Shown: in pieces, positions 1 through 12,600 of the stretch
Layout of the letters: every line of letters starts with the position of its first letter
How positions within the stretch are numbered: position 1 is the first letter of the stretch
Assembly (NCBI GenBank): GCA_033065855.1
Contig: JAVXUO010002326.1
Location: 620,001 to 684,000 of the forward strand
Reading direction: 5' to 3'
DNA: 64,000 nt
Source of the DNA: Escallonia rubra
Lineage: Eukaryota > Streptophyta > Magnoliopsida > Escalloniales > Escalloniaceae
Position numbers and translations under genes: made by a program
Notes under the pieces: model-generated
Databases searched by the model: none
Told to the model about the DNA's origin: nothing
The model's input: the letters and a program-made list of their open reading frames with translations, nothing else

Positions 1-985
1 CATTCACAAGATATGTATATATATATAGATATATATGCAATTCTTTGTGTGTAGTTATAATAATATTGTAGCTGTCCATTACCAAATCCTATCTTTCATA
101 AAAGAGGGTGTGGTTAACACTCGTCTGAATTATTGACTTCCGAGGGGGCCCTGCAGTCTCAACCACCGACTGAAAGCAGCTTCTTCATTTTGAATTAGTG
201 TCCAACCTCGAAGTTGAACATTTCTCGGAAGGAGCTCTCCTGTAATTGTGAATGTTTCCCAATCATGACGCAGTCCTATTTTCACACTTTCACCTACTCC
301 TCCTACCTTCTAGGCAGAGTTAATACAGTTTTAGTCTAAGGAACTTCTAGCGGCCGCCTGGATTTTTAAAGAAAAAGGACTCAACTTCTTCTTCTCCCAG
401 TCGAATGGACTTAGAATTCTAGTTGACTTCAAGACACTAATGTTTAGTTTTTACCTTCCTTTTTGTAACCGTGATCTGGTCGTTGAAAAGGAGAAACAAT
501 CTACGACTCTTAATCTAATGGAAAGAAAATGTAAAGATAATGCCTCGAGACCTAGCTCATATAGATTGCGCGATAAGAGGTCAGGATGGATCCATGATGC
601 GAGTAGACTAGTTAAGGCATTGTGAGGGAAATTGGAAATAGGGACTTAGGGTATTTTCTCTTGCCCGTGCTTGTTTTCTTAGAAGTTCTCCTCCGAGAAC
701 TGGTTGATATCAAAAGTCCCCTTTTCAGTAGCCCAAGGGATCTACTTATAAGGTGTGTGGCCTGATAAAGTGGTGAAGCTCACTTTCCGTACATATCTTT
801 CTAAAAAAGGATAATATTCTTATTAGTCAAAAGGTCTAAAAAGTCGGCTTATCGGCCAATTTTATACAACTAAAAATTCTTACTGGCCGGGTTTTACCGA
901 AAACTGACCGTTTTCATTTTTCAACAGATATGATTTTATTCCAAATTTGGGGAATAATTACCCCAAATTTGGTTAAAATCTCCTG
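1..985. other. Intergenic, no recognised feature
   Basis: AT-rich non-coding sequence. Reading frames are short, with no domain, splice pattern or repeat structure I recognise. A small frame at 440-625 is not supported by anything else. Confidence 0.6.
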
Positions 986-989
986 AAAT

Positions 990-1600
990 CATATGTGATA
1001 CAACAAATTTTGGGAAATCAATTCTCACGGTTCTTGTTGTGTTGCGAGTTTATTTGGTCACCAAGTGAATAGTATTCAACAATTCATCAATCTTGGATTG
1101 TTGACATTTGCATGGTTGTTGGCATGGAAATGGATCAACAACGCTACAGCAATTGTCACTTTAAATTTTTGGAGTCAAAATTACTATAGACTTGGTGACA
1201 CGCCTAACAATCATGTGTAATTACAAAGTACCTATAAATAAAGTCTTTCATCCGTTGCCAATTACCATCCCAACGTGAATGAGGAACAGAGAGATAATAT
1301 TGAGTGGAATATACAAGGGGTATCCGGTTGGATAAGGGTCTTGAATTTTTGGGATTAAACTCTTGATCATTTACTTGTACTTATCTCGATATTCTTATAA
1401 TACGAAAAAGTTTGCACGCCCCGTGGAGGTAGGCACGTTGTAGCCGAACCACATTAAATCTTGTGCCCAGATATTTTTGCTTTATCCTTTTATGTTCCAA
1501 TTCTCGTAATTATTCTTTTTCATTACATACTAATGTTTCTGCTGCATCGGCTCTAGAGTGATACTTACAGTTCTATTAAAGGTCAAGCAACTACTCTGCC
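990..1600 (+). mobile_element. Possible solo LTR or LTR remnant, copia-like
   Basis: A TATA-like stretch, CCTATAAATAAAG, lies near 1230-1243. About 180 bp downstream (1417-1465) is a CCCCGTGGAGGTAGGCACG...CCGAACCACATTAAATCTTGTG-like segment, of a kind I associate with the transcribed part of plant Ty1/copia LTRs. A possible TG start lies near 993 (TGTGATACAAC). Neither end nor a target duplication could be fixed, and no coding domain is attached, so this is inferred from promoter-like architecture and motif memory only. Confidence 0.35.
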
Positions 1601-1890
1601 CAAGTCCTTTTTTTATAGTGCTACAAGTGGTCTACTTCTAGCGAGTAACTTGTAAGAGCCAAATACTGTGACTCCGGGTGAATCCGGGCTTTTTGAGAAA
1701 AATCTGTGCACCACAAGCTTGTTAAGCCGAGGCCCAGTTGCAGCGTAACAACTTAGGTAAGTTGATATTAAGCAAGAGCAAATCATTTGCATTAAAATGC
1801 TATGGAACGAGTACATCTTTAACAACTCAAACCATATGGGAAGTTTGAAACAACAGGACCTTAAAGAAAATAGAAAAAATTTGGATGTTA

Positions 1891-2098
1891 TCCCGGTTAG
1901 AAGAATCTTCCTTCTACTCCCTATATAGCGACAATTAATCGCCTCTAAATGTTTCTAGTGACTTTTAGTTAGTGACGTTTAAAAAAAGTGCTGCTAATAA
2001 TTGTCGCTGAAAGTATTAGAAAAAAAATCACTAGAAACATTTAACGACTATTATTTGTCATTATACACGGGGTTGGAGGAAGATTCCGACAACCCGGG
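1891..2098. mobile_element. Short MITE with TA target duplication
   Basis: A 208-bp element whose two ends are inverted copies. The left end reads CCCGGTTAGAAGAATCTTCC and the right end, reversed, reads CCCGGGTTGTCGGAATCTTCC-like. Inside, segments such as TGTTTCTAGTGA and its complement make the whole element a near-complete foldback. TA flanks both ends (1889-1890 and 2099-2100), as expected for Tc1/mariner (Stowaway-type) insertion. It has no coding capacity, and assignment to a superfamily rests on the TA duplication only. Confidence 0.55.
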
Positions 2099-2099
2099 T

Positions 2100-3207
2100 A
2101 AGAGCCAAAATTTGTTCTAAAAAAAATTACTATTACTAAATAGCAAGTGGTGTCGTAATTTTGGGAGGCCTTGGCCATTTAATTAGATTTGAGAATTTCA
2201 CAGGATTAATGTTTAATAAAGGTTTTCTCGGAAGGGACTTTTATATTATCTAGGAGGGAGTGGTTTAAAAAAAATTCACTTTCGTGATAATCTTTCTCAA
2301 ATCATTTAGCATGATTAGGTTGAAAGTCGTCTGCCTAATTTCAAAACTCCTTAGCTTAATTAGTGAAAAAAAAAAAGATGAAAAGAGAGAGAGTTACCAC
2401 CCTCAACTATAACTACAACCACACTTCAAGAATAACAGCCGCCTCTCTTCTGTCATTTTATTGGGTACTTCCATTGTATATACACCCTCCTCTCTAAAAG
2501 TTGCACTAATCTTTTTGGGGTTGATTTTAAAGCAAATTTCAGATAAAATCTTAATTAACCCGTTAAAAAATGTGAACCTTTTTGCCGATGTTCTAAATAT
2601 AGATTTTTAAAGTGCCAATACTGCATTTATACGGTATATAGTACATTAAGTATAAAATTTTAAAACCCTAATGCCAAATTAGGATTTGAAACCCTATTTT
2701 TTAAATTTCCAAACCCTACCATCTCTCTCCTCTCTCTTTCTCTTTTTGCTTTCACCCTTCAACTCCAACCACCAACGACCAACATGGCATCACCATGCAT
2801 TATCCTAACCACCACCAACCACCATCAATCAAAGCATAACAAATGCTCACATTCACAAAAATCGACTCACAAAAACATACACAGCCCTCGCTGCCAATTC
2901 ACGGTGGTGGGAGAGGGAGCAGAGTGGAGGTGGTGAAAACATGGAGAGGGAGATGAAGGATGGCGACATTGGCAATGATAGTGAAAAGGGCTGGGGTAGT
3001 GGCAACTACCGACCTCATCGCTCAATTTGCGTCGCCATAGCCGATACCACCATCGATGCCATTGCTAATAGTGGTTAGTGGATGGGATGCGGTGGTGATT
3101 GCAAGAGAACAGTGGTGGTGTAGGGGTGGGCGGGTCATAGTGGTGGTGCAGGCTGGGTGGGTTATGGTAATGGGTCATGATAGTGGTGCTATGATGGTGG
3201 TTGGCAG
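2100..3207. other. Intergenic, low-complexity stretches
   Basis: Non-coding. It holds a pyrimidine-rich run (about 2720-2760), ACC/CCA-rich sequence (2760-2830) and GGTGGT-rich sequence (2900-3200). No gene or clear repeat boundary is seen. Confidence 0.55.
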
Positions 3208-3209
3208 TA

Positions 3210-3865
3210 GGTGTGAGCACTAAACCATGTCAAACCAATCAAACCTAACTGATCCAATCCAAACTGCCAAAAGATGTTAATGCTTCAATTTCAAATTTCT
3301 CAAACCAAACTCGTTCGGTTCAGTTCACGGATCAATATTTTAAACCGATAATATACAAAACAGATGTATTGTTAAAAACATTTTAAGATGTATTGATTAC
3401 TTTCATGCACATGTGATTAACCAAAGCCAAGCAAACCAGAACCTTTAAAGTAAAAATGAAAAGAAAGGCAATATATATAGAACTCTAATGAGTAGTTCCC
3501 CTTGAATTGTCTGTCTCTTTGGTCTATCGCTGCAAAGGCATTTTTACTTTATTTTTGCTATTGTAATTCTAGAATAACACTCTCTTTTATGTTAGTATTG
3601 GATACATGGATGTTCAACTATAGCACAACATAGGAATGCAATACGTCTAAACTATAACTTTTCATTTTCGTGTAAATATGAGTAGAATAATAGGTGTGGA
3701 AAGGGAAAAATATTTAAATAGGCTCATATCGATCCAAACCAACCGAACAATTCAAAGCGACTAAATCAAACCGTCCAAATTGGATGATGTTTGGTTTGGA
3801 ATTTTCCAACTAATGGGCTACGGTTTAGTTTGCAATTTGCCCCCAAAACTAACTGTGCTAACACC
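3210..3865. mobile_element. Non-autonomous TIR element with TA target duplication
   Basis: The ends are imperfect inverted repeats: left GGTGTGAGCACTAAACC, right (reversed) GGTGTTAGCACAGTTAG. TA flanks both (3208-3209, 3866-3867). The subterminal regions are rich in AACC/AAACC-type motifs and their complements, which pair across the element (3220-3350 against 3730-3840). No coding capacity. The superfamily is uncertain. Confidence 0.45.
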
Positions 3866-3867
3866 TA

Positions 3868-5073
3868 GTTGGCAGTGGTGTAAGACATAGGCAAAGGTTT
3901 CGGAAGAAAGATGAGGGAAAAAAGAAAAGAAGAGATCAGGGGCGGTGCAGGAAGTGGGTCGTAATGGTGGTGCATGGTGGGTTGGTCACAACGGTGTTGC
4001 GCAGAGGGTAGTTGGCTGTGGTGTTTAGCTATGGTGGGAGTTAGCAGTGTAGAAGGTATGGTGGTGGTTTGGGAAGAAAGAGAGGTGGTGGTAGTCAACG
4101 GAACTACCGTGAGAGGCAACATCAAATTGGAGTTTGGCCAACAAATTGCATATTAGGGCTTCCTTTACATTGGAGTTAGATTGGAGATCGGTGGGTTGTG
4201 GCGGGTGCAGAAAATAGGAAAAGGGAGGAGGAGGATGGAGGTGACGCCCCGGCGCCGCGTCAGCAGTGCTATGGCGGCAGGTTCGTAAAGAGTAAGATGA
4301 GAGATAAAAGGATGACATTGAAAAAATAACCTTCCAAGTTACAGGCAATAAATCATTTTGTTAAAACCGTTATGTACTTTATGGTTTCATTTGATCAACG
4401 AATATTACAGCTATTTATCCAAACTAATTGATATACGTGTAATTTTACCCTCACAGGAACCTAGGCATTGTTAACCCTTACAAAGATGTGTTTAATTCAT
4501 AATCCTCATCTTCTTGAATCATAGTTCAGTCATCCTTTTAGTTTTTAAAAGGGGATTAAATCATAGTTTTTTTTTATTTTTTATCAAACACCTAATTTGA
4601 ATTACAACTTAATCAACTTTTTAGTTACCAAAAGTGGATTTAATCAGAGTTTTTTTATGTTTAGCAAACACCTATCAACCCGATGTAATTCTGATTAAAT
4701 CAAGTTTGGCCATTCAAGAATCAACCCCCCATGCAAGCTCTCTGCATTTAGTAACTATTGTTTTCTAGCATTAAAGGAACGGCTAGAAGATTGAGTCCTA
4801 ATAATAATTTCAAATGATTTATAAAAATGACATAAAATAATAGAATTTTGGCAAAAAAATGTTGAAGCCTTCTCCTCTCGCGGTCTGATCTCGACAAGAT
4901 CACCTTTCATGACTAGTCTCTCGATTCAAGGTTGAACTCAGAAATATGATGATTTGGTAATTTCAATAGATCCATGACCGGACACCAGAGTCCAAACACT
5001 GGAGATTTTGTATACATCTATGTCCAGAATTCGATCAAGGAAATGAATTATATCAGATCGCCAACGGCGAGTT
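3868..5073. other. Intergenic, GGTGG-rich then AT-rich
   Basis: The first 400 bases are GGTGGT-rich and produce open frames on both strands with low-complexity translations. The rest is AT-rich. No gene is supported. Confidence 0.55.
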
Positions 5074-5076
5074 TAA

Positions 5077-5748
5077 GGCTAGGTTTGACAAAAAAAATTT
5101 CTTCTTTTTTTTTTCAGTTTTTAAAAACTGAAAAAACAGGAGCGTTTGGTAATCATTTTTTTTTTTCAGTTTAAAAACCAGTTTTTAAACTGAAGAGTAA
5201 AAAAAAAAAAATTCCAGAAACTGATTTTTTTTTTCTTAGACCACCACCACCACCCTCCCACCGCCGGCAGCCACCTCAAGCGACCACCGCCGGCCGCCGG
5301 CGACCACCGCCGGAGACTGCCGGCAGCCACCTCCGGCCGCCGGTGACCACCGCCGGAGACTGCCGGCTGCCACCTCCGGCCGCCGGCGACCACCGGCAGC
5401 CACCTCCGGCCGCCGGCGACCACCGCCGGAGACTGCCGGCTGCCACCTCCGGCCGCCGGCGACTGCCGGCAGCCACCTCCGGCAGCCGGCGACCACCGCC
5501 GGCGACTGCCGGCAGCCACCTCCGGCCACCACCACCACCACCGCTACACCCCACCACCGCCACCGTAAACCACCAAAAAAAAAAAAGTCAAAATAAAAAG
5601 GGTTACCAAACACCAAAAAAAAAACCTCAAAAAAAAAAGGGGTTATCAAACACCCACTTGTTTTTATATAAAAAAAAAAATTAAGCTGCTCTTTAAAAAA
5701 CTGCTCTTTAAAAACTGAAAACCAAAAAAAAAATTGTCAAACGAACCC
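5077..5748. mobile_element. Tourist-like (PIF/Harbinger) MITE with GC-rich repeat core
   Basis: The TIRs are GGCTAGGTTTGACA on the left and GGGTTCGTTTGACA (reversed) on the right, with TAA on both sides (5074-5076, 5749-5751) as the 3-bp target duplication typical of PIF/Harbinger. Subterminal CAGTTTTTAAAAACTG-type inverted repeats sit inside both ends. The core (5243-5560) is a GC-rich tandem array of GCCGGCGACCACCGCCGGAG-like units. The array is open in four frames, but the translations are low-complexity Pro/Arg/Gly and are not genes. Confidence 0.65.
5252..5545. repeat. GC-rich minisatellite CCGCCGGNNACC inside the MITE
   Basis: Variable units built from CCGGCAGCCACCTCCGGC and GCCGGCGACCACCGCC repeat about ten times. 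The composition contrasts sharply with the A/T-rich arms of the element. The units are partly palindromic (GCCGGC), so strong secondary structure is expected. Confidence 0.7.
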
Positions 5749-6607
5749 TAAATCCCCAATGTTCAGTTGGGCAGCAATAAATCTTCTCTTCTCCGCCCAC
5801 TCAAACTTTCTATAGTACGGGTGGTTTGTTTCCTCTTTTTATAGTTGATAATAATTTCTGACCATTTGTAAGTTCTGAGTCTTTGGGGTGTTCTGACAAA
5901 ATAAAATATTATTGTCAAAAAACAAATTTCCGTCGTGCAATTGAATTTTCTTCTTGTTATGAATTTTTTTCTAATTACTAATACATTTGAGCCTTAGATA
6001 CTTAAACAATTTCCATGTAAACTAAAACAATTATGTTCGACTTATGGCGACAATCATTTTTTTTTTGCTAATAAAATAATAGAAACAGATATCTTTTGCT
6101 TCCTTTAATAATAAAAAGTTTGTTGAGAGCTTCGAGCATAAAGTATCATTGACTAACTAATCACCACATTAAAAATTTTGAAAAATCTTCTATGTTGCTT
6201 GAATACCATTTTCCATACATTTATAAACCAAAATGAAATGACATGAATTCCGAATAATGTAATATAGCATATGCATAGAGTTGATGAATAGTGATTGACT
6301 TTGATGCTTTTGAAAACTTTAATCTGAAAATAGTAAGCAAACAGAAAAATTTTAATCCATGAACTTTAAAACAGAGAAAATGGGTAACCAAACATAGCTT
6401 AATGCTTAATCTGCTGTAAGCTTCAACCCAAATCATTGAAATCTAGCAATGAAGAGTTAGATACTTGATACCTATTCCACAAGAAGCAGGGAAATTCCTA
6501 AAAGACGATACACTTGGTTTGCAGAAACAGGAAGAACTGTGACTCAGCGAAAAGAAATACCGACCCCAAAAAGAAGCAAATGCAGCCCCCTCCAATCACG
6601 TCCCTCA
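5749..6607. other. 3' flank of the RSA1-like gene
   Basis: AT-rich sequence downstream of the stop codon of the minus-strand gene at 6608. The 3' UTR must lie here, but no unambiguous polyadenylation site was chosen. No other gene is seen. Confidence 0.5.
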
Positions 6608-9600
6608 TCATATGCCAGTCATTTTAACCAGCTTATTGTAAAGAATTCGGTCGTCTCTTCCCGTATTGCTCTCTAGCAGTGCACTTTGAACAAGTTCCTG
6701 ACAAAAGAAAAACATCAGTTACCAGAGATCAGTATATTGCTAGTTTCAGTCGCAAAAGATAAGATGGGGAAACTCTACTGGGTACAGTAAAGTTATTCTC
6801 ACCTTGACGTCCCTGTGCGACATGAACTTCCCCAAGTTATGAATGATCAACCTCATATCCTCAACCTATACAAGAAACAAAATTACAAGATTGAGCCTAC
6901 AACATCTCAGTCCAGAGGACAAAAAACACAAACTCTACACTTTACACTTTACCCTGATAAAGCCCACTCGATTTCGATCAAAAAACCTGAAAGCCTGGAT
7001 CCAAGAACAAAGCCAATGTCAAGACATGGTTCAGCAGAAAATGCAAAAATAAAACTTATCGAATATAGACAAGGGAAAGCACAACAAACATGCCTGCAAT
7101 AGTTCCTTGTCAATAGCAACCGGAGTTTCTTCCTTCTTTGTCTTTGCCTTCGTTTCCTTTGCTTTGCTATCAGTGTCCGTCTTTGGCTTTACCTCTGAGA
7201 TTTCCTTGGCAGTTTCCTGTGGTTCATCCTTCTCCTTCCCAGCTTCCTTTTCAGACTTATCATCTACATGACTCTTCTCCACATTTTCCTGCATGAAAAT
7301 TAAGCTATTTCATTACAGATACAGAAGCTTACCCACACGAAGTATCTTTTGAGCCAGCAGCAGAAGTCTAAACAATCTTGCACCATCAACCATACAGATG
7401 TACCAACTGGAAAATTTATACTTGCCCAACGTGTTAAGTGAGTGGCCTTTGGTGCCAACAAGTAAATCTCAAGCCTCAAATTCAGCACAGAAAACCTTTT
7501 ACTTTTCAATGCATTTAATATAAGCAGGATGTACTCGCGAGAAAAAGGAGGATGTAGGGACTTTCATCAGCTGATTGTCTGGAATTCCACCAGCATAGTC
7601 GGGACCTTTATACCATATTTGAAGGATGTCATATAATGTACAATCAACACGACCCCTGGTTGGTAAATATTTTTCCGTCGCTGAAGAAGCAAACTACATA
7701 TGCATCTGCTTCTTCGACAATGGAAAAATATTTACCAACCAGGAGTCGTGTTGATTGTACATTATATGACATCCTTCAAATATGGTACAAAGGTCCATAG
7801 TATGCTGGTGGAAGTCCAGACAATCAGCTAATGAAAGTCGTGTACACAATATCCTCCTTTTTTTTCCCACGTACATCCTGCTTATAGTAAATGCATTTTA
7901 AAAAAAAAAGGATTCCCACATGAGACAGGCAAATTTTAGCAGTCCCTCCCATAAATTCCGAGTGGACCAGACCAGACAAGACCAGACTTGCAAACAGGAG
8001 GTATTCTTCGAAACGTCATTCCATCATCAAAAGCTCTACCAAGTTCACGTCATGAACTCTTAAGATACAGCTTGCGAGAGGTTTAAGGAAGAGTAAAACT
8101 AAATTTTCAAGTCACCGCCGCATAGAAAACACCGCACAAACACGCAAGAACCGAAGACAGAATGAAGATTGCTCACACCAAAGCCAGGACAGTCGCTGCT
8201 ACAAGCTAGCCCGTTTTTCCAGGCAGCCAGGCTTTATTTTCATTAGAGCTGTTAATCTTCGTTGTTATCAATAAAATATGTTTAGCGTGAACTGGTTTCC
8301 ATTTGGTTGAGTAGTTTGCCTACTCGTGTAAGTAGAAAGATTGTTAAAAATACAACACTCCAGCTTATTTGGGGAAAAAAAATAAAATCAAAGCAGATGA
8401 AGATGAGGACAGAGATGTGAAATCTTGCCTCATTTGTCAAGTCATGTTGAGGGTTTGCATCTGGCATTTCCTCATCTTCCTCGGGATCTTCCTCTGGATC
8501 TTCATCCTCACCTGATTCATCATCAGGCTTCACCTTCACATCCTCGTCTAGAGGAGCAGTTTCCTCCTTGACAATAGTCTCATGATCATCTTGGACAGCT
8601 TCATCCTGTGTCTCGGTTTTTTCCGACTTGATTTCCACATTGATGTCATCAGTCTTCAATCGCTTGGTTGATGAGATTTTCTCACTTTCCTTCTCAGAAG
8701 CTTCTTCCCTTTCTCTCTTCCGTTGGTTTCTCTTAGCCACAAACTTGATGCGCAATTTCTAAGCAATTTTTAAAGGAGAAAAGGATTAAGGAAAGACAAA
8801 GGGCTCGGCTTGATGGAATCAAACAGACTAACAAATTAAGTCAATAAATATTTGTGGACCGAAAGCCTCAAACCCACCTGTAGAAAAGTTAAGAGACGAC
8901 ACCCCATCTGATACTGAAGCATTTCATAGAGGGTTTCTGCAAATAACGAAAGCTGCAAAAAGGAGGGAAAGGGGAACAATGTAAAAACTTTACATGAAGT
9001 AACCGACCATGGGTCTAATTAAGAGTGGCAAAAACTTAGGGATATATAGAAGGAAAAAGATATATGAACATGATCCTAAAGTAATCCAGGATAAAAATTA
9101 GGGCCAATATAAGGACAGGCAACTACAAAACAGACCTCAAATGTCGATTCCTCGATATCCTTGTCAGTATAATCCAAGAGCGAGTCCAGCGAAAGTGATA
9201 AAGAACGCAGCTGTAGCAAGGAACTAAACAGTTAAACATTTGAGGGATCTAAAGCCCATTGCACAAAAGAAGAGAGTGTCTATGATGTAGATTATGTTAA
9301 TCCTTGTGCTACAGTTTTGCAATTTAGATTGGAAGTACCTTGGAATCCTTTCCTCCTTTTGTCTGCAGAAACAGACCAGGATGCCGAGGAGGCTCTTCAG
9401 GCTTCTTCTTTTCTTTCACCTCTCTGGTCACTTTATTTCTCGGATCATCTTTTCCATCTTTCCCTTTACTCTCTCTCTCATCTTTTGACTTCTCCCTTTC
9501 TTTTAATTTTTCCCTCCCATCATGACTGTTCTTCTGAAGAACTTTTTGCTTGTCATCCTGTGTCTGCATTTTGGAAGCAGAACCGTTTTTATCATCAGCC

Positions 9601-12600
9601 ACCATCTCTTCCTTTTCATGGTCACTGCCAGCTGTGTTCACAGCTTTACTTGCATTACCCACATTGTTTTGCTTCTTGGGGGTCACCGTTTTTGACTTGG
9701 CTTTAGGGATTACCTTCTTTTCTGCCTTCACTTCACTCCCCTGGTTGTCCACACTAGCAGTTTCATCTTTTATCTGCACTGGCTGTTTCTCATCCTTGTC
9801 GCCATCGTTCGCGCACTCAATTGGTCCATCATTGGCTGCCACCTTTGGCACTACCTTCTTCTTCACCTTTTTTACTATTTTCTTCTTTAAAGTTGTCTTG
9901 ACACTAGCACCTTGCACGGCAGCAGTACTGCCAGATTTGCCTTCAACGGATTCAGCATCCTTCTCAGAAGCCACCTCAGCCTGCATTGTTACATCACCTG
10001 TTTGAACAGCTTTCTGCACCTGACCCTTTTTCACAGGCTTCTTTCTCATAAACGTTTTAACAGCAGCAGGATTAGCAGATGGCTCTTCCTGTTGACCAGT
10101 AACTCCTCCACTTGCATTCTTGTCTCCAACATCCTTCTCATCCAGATTATCATTCTGTTTGGCTGAATCTTCCTTAACATCTTTCTTATCAGCAACTTTT
10201 GGTTTGACAGTAGACTTTTTTACAATTTTCTTCTTCCCTGACTGTGCACTACCAGCTGCTGACTGAACACACTCACTTTCTGGCTGACCCTGTTTGTCCA
10301 GATTATTGTCTTTGATACCCTCCACGCCATCTTTTTTCTCAACATGCTCTTCACTTCCATCCCTCTCTTTTTCAGCTGTATTCCCTTTTGGCTTGCTCTC
10401 TTTCTCCTTTTTATTAATGCCTATTGCCATTCCAGACGATTCAGTCTCCTTCTTTGCTAGTTTATCGTCCCTTCTAAGATCTTTCGGAGTCTCAGTTTCC
10501 TTGTCTAATTGGCAAAAATAAGCAATTCCATATTATAAAACCACCGGAGAAAGGAACATAAGAGAAAGTTCGGAACAGTTGGTTACCTTTAAGCACTTCC
10601 TTCTTCTCTTTCAATTTCTAAAATGTTACGAAAAATGAGGAAAACATTAATTTAGTGTCTGAAAAATCAGGTGAGAAGCAAGGAGACATAAAACTACGAA
10701 GAAAGCAGGTTACAATCACAAAAAGCATAGGGATGCAGAATATAAGTTTGAATTTCCAAATAAGGAAAGCAGATTAAAAAACCACCAAACTTCTTTATGA
10801 GAGGATCTAATCTTGCTTCAAAGGGTCAGGCTCTTATGCACCATTGAGAGCTCAGGATTAGCAAATAACAAGAAGAGGAAGAACAATTTTGTTCGCCATC
10901 TTCCACTTGAACAAATGCTCTTATTTCCCAGTCTAGGCCTTCAAGAAGAAACAATATCACTCCACTCCAATTTGATCCTTTAATCTAGCCAATTAATTAT
11001 GAAAGGTAGAAAGGAATAGTGGAACTAATTCTTGATTATCCTCCATACATGAGTTTTTTTCTTCAGTATGTAAAAGATGAATGAGCAAATCAATCAAGTT
11101 CTGGGAGGCTGCATGAGGTGCTTCTTTAGGAGTCAAACTTCCGTTTAGCCATAATTCGAGAAAGAGCCTCTCTTGTTCTCATCCTGATTCCCATTAGAAT
11201 GAATGCTGCGACGCTATCATCTGTGATTACATGACCTCAAAGAAACACTATCTCCATGAGTGGCAATTAAGTGTTGACCACTGTATTTGACTCCTTCAAA
11301 TGACAAGTGGACAAGAGAAAAGAGTGAATGAAAAACTATCCCCCATTTTCTTCTTTTGCAAAATGATGATGAGGTTTCATTGTTTCAAATAAGTTTATAA
11401 AAGTCGTCTACTATGCAATGTGAGAATGGAAACTACTGCCTCAGTAGCACATACTTGTGAAATGTGTTCTTAATGCTCATTGCTTAATTTTTGCAACATA
11501 TGCTTCACTATCTAATTTAGAGGAAAAACAAAAACATACCAACACACAATTAAATGTGTAAGATCAGATATTGTATCAAGTGAGTTTAAGTCATTGCATG
11601 ACCATAGCGATACCTTTTCGTACGTTATATATAACTCTATAGTTTCTAAAAGGAGAAAATGTAATAACTGCTACTCGGTAATGAAGCTCGTCATAACATG
11701 CAACTAGATCATTTTTATGCTAATAACAGACCTCCTTTAGAGCATCCTGCTGTCTCTCCCCAAGAGCCTTCTTGTGCGCAAACCACTGATCTCTCCATGT
11801 ATCCAATGAAGGTAGACAGTCTGACAAATCCGGAACATAGATAACAGTAACCTCCTTATGGCTAAACAGCCCATCCTTACCAAGCCTATCATAGTGAATC
11901 TGCAGAGGTAGGAGAATTAGTTTTGAAAATATCTGAAACTTTGAAGTAACAAAAGGAAGAAATTATCGTCCTACTTAACAAAACAACATATAATTTTCAG
12001 TTATCAATTTTTTTCAATTCAATGTTGCAACTGATAGGCTATTTTTTGAAATATGCTGTCATAAAATTTAGAATTCAGGTGTAGTTCAGTTTCATGGTAA
12101 ACCATTGAAATAACAAGGAACAAGGTTTCAATTAGGCAAAGAAAGGAACTTCAAGGGCTGTTCTCACTGATGTTACAGGTTCAGACAGTAATTGAGATAC
12201 TTAGAACCGCTCACTAACCTAATAGGACTTTCAAAAAGCCATTCCAACTTATATAGACGTTAAGACTTCATAATAAGACCCAATAACTTATCTAGCATCA
12301 ATAATAGTGGCAAAATATATGCTAAGGACTTCACAACAAAACCCTATAAGAAGTAGCGGCACAACCAACCATAAAGCTAAGAGAGAAGTAAACCAAGTTA
12401 ATGGTATGAAACCACATCTCCCTGACATCTCAGCTCTACAAGGCTGCATTTCTTGCGTAATAGGATATGATAGAGTCCTACGCGTTTTCCACAGAAGAAA
12501 AGGAGAAGATGGTGATTTTTCAGAAGGAGGTACCATAGAGGAACGAAAAGAAAAAGTGAACTGAAGAATTGAATCAAGGGAATGGTATGAAACCGCATCT

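Noticed and set aside
440-625. Short open frame in the left flank
   Set aside because: Sixty codons, no motif, no splice context, no neighbours.
5166-5684. Overlapping open frames of 95-137 codons on both strands
   Set aside because: They all come from the GC-rich minisatellite in a MITE; the translations are low-complexity and lack motifs.
9317-10521. Plus-strand frames opposite RSA1 exon 14
   Set aside because: Shadows of the Lys/Glu-rich minus-strand coding sequence; no independent support.
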